DNA of 11,702 bases from Hallerella sp963597395. GTDB lineage: Bacteria; Fibrobacterota; Fibrobacteria; Fibrobacterales; Fibrobacteraceae. Both the position numbers and the translations under genes were made by a program. The stretch spans positions 1 to 11,702 of the forward strand of contig CAVBPX010000071.1 of NCBI GenBank assembly GCA_963597395.1, given 5' to 3'. Shown piece after piece: positions 7,381 through 11,702 of this stretch. The first letter of the stretch is position 1, and the number at the start of each line of letters is the position of its first letter. Below the pieces are notes generated by a model. That model searched no databases. It saw only the letters and a program-made list of their open reading frames with translations, and was not told where the DNA came from.

Positions 7381-8808
7381 GTCGGACGGTCCGTTGCTCG
7401 GAATCGGAACGACGAGGGTCGCGTTCCCGGTCTCGCCTCTCCGTTTAAGCACCAGGGAAAGCCGCATCGCCTTGATCCGCTGCTTGAGAAACTTCTTGTT
7501 TTCCACCTTGCCGTCAAAGCCTTCCTCGAACCGGTTCCGGTTTGCCATTTTCCGAATCTTAAAGTTCTCGATGGTCAGGTTTCCGAGCGAAACCAGCGGC
7601 GAATAAAACACAAACGTAAAGGCGATGCACGCATTTTTAAGCGTATCGGGCACCGTAAAGCGGATGGAATGATGGCCATCGGGCGCAGCGGCACCCGTCG
7701 CAAGGGGCGGGTAAAAGAGAAAGTCATCGACCAGAGGCACACCGTTCTTTTTGGGAATGTCGCCCGTCGAAGTGCTGCGGAATCCGACCGAAAAGTGATC
7801 CGTCCCCGGCACAAAGGTCAAAATTTTGTCCTCTTCACTCGTCGCGGCCGGAATCTTGAAGGAAATTTCGTATTCCTGTTCGGGAAGGTAAACGATGTCC
7901 GTCCCGTCGCCCTTTTTAAGGCCGTAGTTTTCGCAATTGTTCCGCCACGCGTCCGACACCTGCGCCGCGCTTTCGTTCTTTATCACAAAGACCTGGTTTA
8001 CGCGGATATCGCTCTTGACCGTATGCTCCTCGTCGTAGTTGGAATAGAAGCCCGAAATGGTCTGGGATTCTCCGCCCTCGTTTCGTTCGCCGCTCGCGTT
8101 CGTCACCTGTACGGACTCGTAATCCGTCTCGCCGACAAAACGCGGAACGAACCGGAATTCGTCCCCGTTCGGCGGAAAAATCTGTTCGTCCGAAAAGTCG
8201 TCCAGATCCTCGTCCGGATTCGGCACGGCCGGGAGCGCAATAAACCCGACCGAATCCGCTTCGGTCATCTCGACCGGCGTGCCATCGCTTCCCACGTCCG
8301 CGCACGGATCGTCCGACGCGACCGAAAGCCCGCTCCGCTTCGAAAGCAGCCTGCAGGCGCGCATCAGCTTGCCATTTTCCACATACCAGCGGACTTCCTC
8401 CACCGCCGCATAGTGCCCGCTCGCGTCATAGCGCATCCGCCGAAACACGAGGCTGTCGTTTCCGTCGGATTTTTTCGAAACAAAAAACGAGGAGGAATCC
8501 TTTTTGGAATCGTCCGAATTCTTCGGGTCCATATAGACCTTTTCGTTCACCTCGCTAAACTTGTCTCCATACGATTCGCCGCTTTCCGCGACCCCAGCTT
8601 CTTTTGAGCTCTTGGCCCCCATCTGCGAAACGTCGTCCTTAAAAAGGTTCGCCACGTTTTCCGCCTCGGCGGTCGCCTTCAGCATGTTCTGCGTGCGCAC
8701 GCGAAACTTGGTACTGTTCGAGAACGCCTGCCCCGCGACCAGCACGACAATCCCCACAATCGCCATATAGACGACGAGCTCCATCAGTGTAAATCCGCTC
8801 TTCTTCAT
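7378..8808 (-). CDS. PilW/GspJ-like minor pilin, enlarged
   Basis: This 476-residue prepilin starts MKKSG, then FTLMELVVYMAIVGIVVLVAG. Cleavage after Gly5 leaves N-methyl-Phe at +1 and Glu at +5, the canonical class III signal. Residues 118-155 (DSLVFRR through EEVRWYVENGKLMRACR) and the C terminus (IKAMRLSLVLKR, 445-456) resemble PilW or GspJ beta-sheet proteins. Between them lies extra material: an acidic DxDxDxxxD loop (199-207) and a segment (about 265-420) whose alternating beta pattern resembles a jelly-roll or carbohydrate-binding module. PilW proteins are usually about 200-350 residues, so this one is long. The start ATG overlaps the preceding stop as ATGA, with GAGG 8 nt upstream. 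The product is probably part of the tip complex that primes pilus assembly. Pilus versus type II secretion cannot be settled from the window. Confidence 0.85.
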   Translation of the reverse strand: MKKSGFTLMELVVYMAIVGIVVLVAGQAFSNSTKFRVRTQNMLKATAEAENVANLFKDDVSQMGAKSSKEAGVAESGESYGDKFSEVNEKVYMDPKNSDDSKKDSSSFFVSKKSDGNDSLVFRRMRYDASGHYAAVEEVRWYVENGKLMRACRLLSKRSGLSVASDDPCADVGSDGTPVEMTEADSVGFIALPAVPNPDEDLDDFSDEQIFPPNGDEFRFVPRFVGETDYESVQVTNASGERNEGGESQTISGFYSNYDEEHTVKSDIRVNQVFVIKNESAAQVSDAWRNNCENYGLKKGDGTDIVYLPEQEYEISFKIPAATSEEDKILTFVPGTDHFSVGFRSTSTGDIPKKNGVPLVDDFLFYPPLATGAAAPDGHHSIRFTVPDTLKNACIAFTFVFYSPLVSLGNLTIENFKIRKMANRNRFEEGFDGKVENKKFLKQRIKAMRLSLVLKRRGETGNATLVVPIPSNGPSD

Positions 8809-8820
8809 CGGACTATCCTC
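8805..8820 (-). promoter_or_regulatory. ATGA start/stop overlap with Shine-Dalgarno
   Basis: The TGA of the PilV-like gene (8807-8805) and the ATG of the PilW-like gene (8808-8806) share bases in ATGA. GAGG lies at 8820-8817, 8 nt before the ATG. This is a classic termination-reinitiation arrangement and supports equal production of the two partners. Confidence 0.8.
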
Positions 8821-9269
8821 GAAACGCTAATGGACTGGGTAGAACTTTTGAACGGCCAGGAAACGGTGACGTCGAGCCTTTTGGCAAACACGTGCGAAAC
8901 CGTATCGTAGGCGGAAGCGGACTTCGACTTGAACGTCGAATCGGGCGAAAGTACAACCTGCGCGGAATAGTTCACCGTCATGTCGTGCTGCACAACTCCC
9001 GGCTGTCCCTTCCACGTGCGCGAAATCTGCGGAATGGAAATGGTGTCCTTTTTCGAAAGCGTCGCAATTCCCACGCGCGAAAGCGAATCGATGACCTGTT
9101 GCGCGACTTCGACCGCACCGTCCCGTCCGCGAATCCGGAGCAGCGTGTCGCGGTTTCCGGACTGCAAATTGTTGACGGCCACATACAAAAAGCCGAGCAC
9201 GGCGATAGCCACCAGCACTTCCATAATGCCGAAACCCTTCTTTGCGTTTTTCAAAAGAGAGTGTTTCAT
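8805..9269 (-). CDS. PilV/GspI-like minor pilin
   Basis: This 154-residue protein has leader MKHSLLKNAKKG followed by FGIMEVLVAIAVLGFLYVAV. Gly-1, Phe+1 and Glu+5 fit prepilin peptidase processing. The C terminus (LDVTVSWPF, 132-140, then an alternating hydrophobic strand) is typical of PilV and GspI, where a late Trp-containing strand closes the small beta-sheet. I chose the ATG at 9269, 8 bp after the previous gene's stop. An in-frame GTG at 9293 would add eight residues and lengthen the leader without benefit. Neither start has a good Shine-Dalgarno at normal spacing, so coupling to the upstream gene is likely. In the known family this subunit is part of the H-I-J-K or FimU-V-W-X tip complex. 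Confidence 0.85.
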   Translation of the reverse strand: MKHSLLKNAKKGFGIMEVLVAIAVLGFLYVAVNNLQSGNRDTLLRIRGRDGAVEVAQQVIDSLSRVGIATLSKKDTISIPQISRTWKGQPGVVQHDMTVNYSAQVVLSPDSTFKSKSASAYDTVSHVFAKRLDVTVSWPFKSSTQSISVSRIVR

Positions 9270-9277
9270 GAGCGCGC

Positions 9278-9805
9278 CTACAGTCCTTCCCACGAAGAAG
9301 GTCCGCCCTTCATCGGGGTTAACGAATTTCTATCCTTGAACTTGACCGCCGCGCCATACAGGTCGTCGTTCCCGTATTGCGCCACAAAGTAGCCCGCGCG
9401 CGGCGTTGCCGAAAGCCCGAACTTCGGAATGAATTCGGCTCCGGTCGAAAGCCAATTCGAGCCGTCAAGACCGTTTACCGACCCGGCCGTAAGCGTCATC
9501 CGGACCACAAGTTCCATGCTGTCCATCGCCGCGGACTTCCCGGCGTCGGCGCACTTGGAGCGATACATGTAAAGCCATCTGGAATTTTTGCCTTGGACGC
9601 ACAGCGTATCGTTCATCTGCCGCGCCCTGTTCGCCGCGGTCTCGAGGAAAGCGGACATGTTGTAGGCGGCGTCCTTCGTGCGGCTGTTCGCCAGTGCGCC
9701 GCTCATTCCGCCGTAACCGAGCGCGGAAAGAACCCCGATGATCGACACGACCGTCAGGACTTCGACAAGCGTATAGCCGGATTTAAAACGAGCACAGTTC
9801 TTCAC
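9278..9805 (-). CDS. FimT/FimU/GspH-like minor pilin
   Basis: This 175-residue protein opens MKNCARFKSG then YTLVEVLTVVSIIGVLSALG. The Gly-1/Tyr+1 cleavage site and Glu+5 are clear. The stretch after the helix (SRTKDAAYNMSAFLETAANRA, 41-61) is the extended alpha1 region seen in GspH and FimT, where R-x-x-x-A-x-x-x-L/F patterns recur. The rest is a small beta-rich head with a Cys pair (69 and 85) that could form a disulfide. The start is GTG: an ATG two bases upstream is out of frame and stops at once, and an in-frame TAG lies at 9823-9821. No Shine-Dalgarno is visible. It is the first gene of the four-gene operon, 79 bp after dnaA. Confidence 0.85.
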   Translation of the reverse strand: MKNCARFKSGYTLVEVLTVVSIIGVLSALGYGGMSGALANSRTKDAAYNMSAFLETAANRARQMNDTLCVQGKNSRWLYMYRSKCADAGKSAAMDSMELVVRMTLTAGSVNGLDGSNWLSTGAEFIPKFGLSATPRAGYFVAQYGNDDLYGAAVKFKDRNSLTPMKGGPSSWEGL

Positions 9806-9814
9806 ATCTATAAA

Positions 9815-9842
9815 TCTATACTATTTACGGAATTTGCGTAAA
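9815..9842 (-). promoter_or_regulatory. Probable sigma70-type promoter of the pilin operon
   Basis: On the minus strand TTTACG (9842-9837) and TATAGA (9820-9815) are separated by 16 bp. Transcription would start around 9808-9807, only 2-3 nt before the GTG start at 9805, giving an almost leaderless message. The sequence elements are seen. Promoter activity is inferred, and the operon could also be read through from dnaA. Confidence 0.45.
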
Positions 9843-9886
9843 CAAAAGAATACAAATGGACGGGGAAAAGCCCGTAAATTTCCATT
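9843..9886 (-). terminator. Possible weak terminator after dnaA
   Basis: An inner stem ACGGG/CCCGT (9860-9864 with 9871-9875, 6-nt loop) can sit within an outer AATGGA/TCCATT pairing (9855-9860 with 9881-9886) that includes the dnaA stop codon. The minus strand then reads TGTATTCTTTTGTT, T-rich but interrupted. The tract overlaps the proposed promoter. Partial read-through into the pilin genes is quite possible. Confidence 0.45.
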
Positions 9887-11354
9887 ACGAAGCGAAAGAT
9901 TCCCGGATTTTTTCAATTTCCTCGGCAAATTCCGCATTTTGGCGCATCTCGCGCTTGACGGCCGATATGTTAGCAATCACAGTGGAATAGTCCCTTCCAA
10001 AGTGATACCCGATGTTCTTGTCGGTCTCCTTCGTCAACATCCTGCAAAAATACATGGCGACCTTCCGCGGAACGGAAATGCTCTTGACGCGGGAACTCGC
10101 CCGCAGCGATTCGACGGGAACCTTGTAGGCGAACGCGACGAGTTCCTTGATGGACTCGATGGTGAGAACGGGCTTTTCCGGGGATTCGCTTTCGACGGGA
10201 GCCTCGCAGGAGCGGCAAAGATCCTTGAACGTTTCGAGCGTGAGGTTGACGCCAAGCAGGTCGTGGTAGGCAAAAAGCTTTGTGACGACGCCTTCAATTT
10301 CCCGGACGTTTCCGCGCTGGTGTCTCGCGACCCAGTCAAAAATGCGTTCGCGTTCATCGGCGGGAATCTGGAGCGCTGCCGCCTTTTTCCGCAAAATCTT
10401 GACGCGCGTGAGAAGGTCCGGAATATTGACCGCAATGCTATTGCAGTCGAACCGCGTAAATCCCTCGTAGAGGTTCGGAATTTCGGACGGTCTCCGGTCG
10501 GCGCAAAAAACGGTGGGCTTTTTTCCCGCGGAGCGCTTCTGGAGCACGTCGAACAGGGCCTTTTCCGTCGCCCCGCGCCCCATCCCGGCAAGCACCTGGA
10601 TGTCGTCAATCAAAAGCAGCGAAGGCTCCTCGTAGGTATGCCTCAATGCAGAAACGGCATCGGCCCGGTCTTCGCGGGATGTCGCCTTCTGGGTCTTCAT
10701 AAAGTCCTTGAGAAAACGCTCGGCGGTGCGGAACACGACGCGTTCCGCCGTGCTGTAGGTAATCGCGTAGCGGCCAATCGACTGCAACAGGTGCGTTTTT
10801 CCGACGCCCGGTCCGCCGTAAAGGAAGAAGGGGTTCATCGAGCAATCGGAAGGATTCTCGGCAATGGAACGGCACATTTCGAGAGCGATTCGGTTGGACT
10901 CGCCCTCGACAAAGCTGTCAAAGGAGTACGACGGGTAAAAGGATGCGAGCGTTTCGGCGTTCTCGGCTATCCGGAGCTTTTCCGCACGGCTGATTTGGGA
11001 AGGCCGCGGAGCGGGAGCGTCCCGCACGACGGCGTCCGAAGAAATAATGGGCACGGGCGACGCGACGCTCTTGTCCGAAACGGAAATTTCAAAGTCGGAA
11101 ACCTCGGGCAAGACCTTTTGAAAGGCCCGGAGGATATCGGCGCGGAAGTGCTTTCCTATCCAGGACTTCACAAGACCGTTCGCGGCAACGAGAAGCGCCT
11201 TTCCGTCTTCGACGCGGTCAAAGCTCAGGTTGCCCTTGTCGAACCACATTCCGAACACACTCGGCGAAAGACTGTTCTGCAGGGAGTCCAGCACGGAGCT
11301 CCAGACGTCCGGGGAGACGTCCGAAAGCAGTATCACGTTATCATCTATCGACAT
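9885..11354 (-). CDS. dnaA: Chromosomal replication initiator DnaA
   Basis: DnaA is the AAA+ ATPase that binds DnaA boxes, opens the origin and loads the helicase. This 489-residue product has domain I (about 1-85, with VWSSVLDSLQNSLSPSVFGMWF), a Ser/Pro/Ala-rich linker (about 93-122), an AAA+ core and domain IV (about 398-489). In the core I see Walker A GGPGVGKTH (180-188), Walker B LLLIDD (246-251), sensor 1 ADRRPSEI (285-292), a candidate arginine finger R301 and sensor 2 NVREIEG (349-355). Domain IV keeps the basic-loop and PRKVAMYFCR pattern, but the signature reads FGRDYSTV (452-459) where most DnaA proteins have FGGRDHTTV: one Gly is missing and His is replaced by Tyr. I chose the ATG at 11354. 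An in-frame TTG at 11372 would add six residues. No good Shine-Dalgarno is seen. A DnaA box lies about 210 bp upstream. Confidence 0.93.
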   Translation of the reverse strand: MSIDDNVILLSDVSPDVWSSVLDSLQNSLSPSVFGMWFDKGNLSFDRVEDGKALLVAANGLVKSWIGKHFRADILRAFQKVLPEVSDFEISVSDKSVASPVPIISSDAVVRDAPAPRPSQISRAEKLRIAENAETLASFYPSYSFDSFVEGESNRIALEMCRSIAENPSDCSMNPFFLYGGPGVGKTHLLQSIGRYAITYSTAERVVFRTAERFLKDFMKTQKATSREDRADAVSALRHTYEEPSLLLIDDIQVLAGMGRGATEKALFDVLQKRSAGKKPTVFCADRRPSEIPNLYEGFTRFDCNSIAVNIPDLLTRVKILRKKAAALQIPADERERIFDWVARHQRGNVREIEGVVTKLFAYHDLLGVNLTLETFKDLCRSCEAPVESESPEKPVLTIESIKELVAFAYKVPVESLRASSRVKSISVPRKVAMYFCRMLTKETDKNIGYHFGRDYSTVIANISAVKREMRQNAEFAEEIEKIRESFAS

Positions 11355-11430
11355 TTTCGCACACAACCACAAAAAAAGGTTTCACATACCCGTTCACGGT
11401 GAGGTTGAATTTAACAAGAAACGGAAAGAT

Positions 11431-11462
11431 AAGCGAAAAATTTTTAAAATTCTTTGAAATTG
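11431..11462. other. A/T-rich candidate DNA unwinding element
   Basis: Line 11401-11460 is about 25% G+C by hand count, the lowest in the right half of the window, and contains AAAAATTTTTAAAAT. It lies about 100 bp from the DnaA box. The role is inferred from composition and position only. Confidence 0.35.
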
Positions 11463-11474
11463 GCGAAATTTCGC
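11463..11474. repeat. Perfect 12-bp palindrome
   Basis: GCGAAATTTCGC is perfectly self-complementary. It is followed by a second palindrome, TTTCCGGAAA at 11495-11504. Each could bind a dimeric regulator of dnaA or of origin firing. No known operator was recognised. Confidence 0.5.
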
Positions 11475-11561
11475 AAATTTTGAAAGTGGGCAAATTTCCG
11501 GAAAATATCACCGTCAAGAACCTCACTATTCCCCTTGAATACTCACAGGCAAAAGAACAAT

Positions 11562-11570
11562 TTATCCACA
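11562..11570 (+). promoter_or_regulatory. DnaA box
   Basis: TTATCCACA matches the classical high-affinity DnaA box in all nine positions. It stands upstream of dnaA in A+T-rich DNA. It could serve origin binding, autoregulation of dnaA, or both. Other candidates nearby match only about six of nine positions. Confidence 0.75.
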
Positions 11571-11623
11571 GAAATTTTCGGAACAATCCCTTGCCAAAAA
11601 CGCATTCAATAACTTAAGGTTCC

Positions 11624-11702
11624 CTCTAAAAATTCATTTTCAGTCCTGCCCAGCCATCGCTTGGTCTCACTCAAATTTTCTTTACCAAAGCAATTTTTAG
11701 AG
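11624..11702. repeat. 11-bp inverted repeat at the window edge
   Basis: CTCTAAAAATT (11624-11634) is the exact reverse complement of AATTTTTAGAG (11692-11702), with 57 bases between. A second imperfect pairing, GCTTGGT (11659-11665) with ACCAAAGC (11684-11691, one bulged base), sits inside the right half. The pairing could extend beyond 11702. It may be a folded leader, a terminator on one strand or the end of an element. Confidence 0.5.

Larger units (their letters stand above)
11373..11702. other. Candidate replication origin (oriC) region
   Basis: This 330-base gene-free stretch upstream of dnaA averages about 36% G+C over 11401-11700, against well above 50% in dnaA, by hand count. It contains one perfect DnaA box, A/T runs near 11435-11460 that could be an unwinding element, a 12-bp palindrome (11463-11474), a 10-bp palindrome (11495-11504) and a repeated GCAAATTT (11473-11480 and 11490-11497). 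In many bacteria oriC lies beside dnaA, which supports the call. Further DnaA boxes of good quality were not found, and the region may continue past the window. The dnaA promoter should also lie here but I cannot pick it out. Confidence 0.5.

Noticed and set aside
7669..8607. Plus-strand open frame of 312 codons opposite the PilW-like gene
   Set aside because: Same reasoning: Arg-rich shadow of a gene with a clear prepilin signal and operon overlaps.
8805..9293. GTG start at 9293 for the PilV-like gene
   Set aside because: It would overlap the end of the previous gene and add eight residues to an already complete leader. The ATG at 9269 gives a normal prepilin leader.
9834..11402. Long plus-strand reading frame (522 codons) opposite dnaA
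   Set aside because: It lies almost entirely antisense to a well-supported dnaA, is rich in Arg, Gly and His as expected from a mirrored frame, and shows no recognisable domain.
11512..11517. TTGACG on the minus strand as a -35 element for dnaA
   Set aside because: No acceptable -10 lies 15-19 bp downstream (the sequence there reads TTTGCC), so no dnaA promoter was called.
11341..11617. Small open frames on both strands in the dnaA upstream region
   Set aside because: They are Phe/Ile/Lys/Asn-rich as expected from A+T-rich DNA, have no domain or ribosome binding site, and overlap the candidate origin.
11591..11620. TTGCCA...TAAGGT as a plus-strand promoter
   Set aside because: The -10 matches only three of six positions and no gene is visible downstream inside the window.

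Overview
The window looks like chromosomal DNA from a Fibrobacter-type (Fibrobacterota) bacterium. This is an inference from protein style: a poly-serine linker of the kind common in Fibrobacter secreted proteins, Cys- and Tyr-rich extracellular repeats, dense Lys/Ser/Glu pilin-like proteins and mid-range G+C. No marker seen here names a species. Every gene that can be supported lies on the minus strand, so biological order runs from high to low coordinates.

Right end (about 11355-11702): an A+T-rich, gene-free stretch upstream of dnaA, about 36% G+C over 11401-11700 by hand count. It holds one perfect DnaA box, two short perfect palindromes and, at the very edge, an 11-bp inverted repeat. 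It is a plausible replication origin. dnaA follows (9885-11354) and encodes a complete initiator ATPase whose DNA-binding signature is unusual. A 79-bp gap after dnaA holds a weak terminator-like hairpin and a probable promoter.

Then comes a tight four-gene operon with the order FimT/GspH-like, PilV/GspI-like, PilW/GspJ-like and PilX/GspK-like (9805 down to 164). This is the order of minor pilin clusters in type IV pili (fimU-pilV-pilW-pilX) and of the tip pseudopilins of type II secretion (gspH-I-J-K). The first three have prepilin peptidase sites with Glu at +5. The fourth has a hydrophobic N-terminal helix but no Glu+5, as expected for the subunit at the filament tip. It is 2400 residues long, several times the usual size, and carries a large modular, disulfide-rich ectodomain. 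Spacing is very short: 8 bp, a 4-bp ATGA overlap, then 11 bp with a Shine-Dalgarno that overlaps the preceding stop. A strong rho-independent terminator closes the operon at 109-137.

The main idea from the window is that the giant PilX/GspK-like protein is a tip adhesin built into a minor pilin, doing the job a separate PilY1 does elsewhere. The PilW-like partner is also enlarged, by an apparent jelly-roll insertion. Base composition inside the giant gene changes in blocks whose edges fall near its linkers, which suggests domain exchange. The left end (1-108) has short tandem repeats and a REP-like nested palindrome, and no gene.
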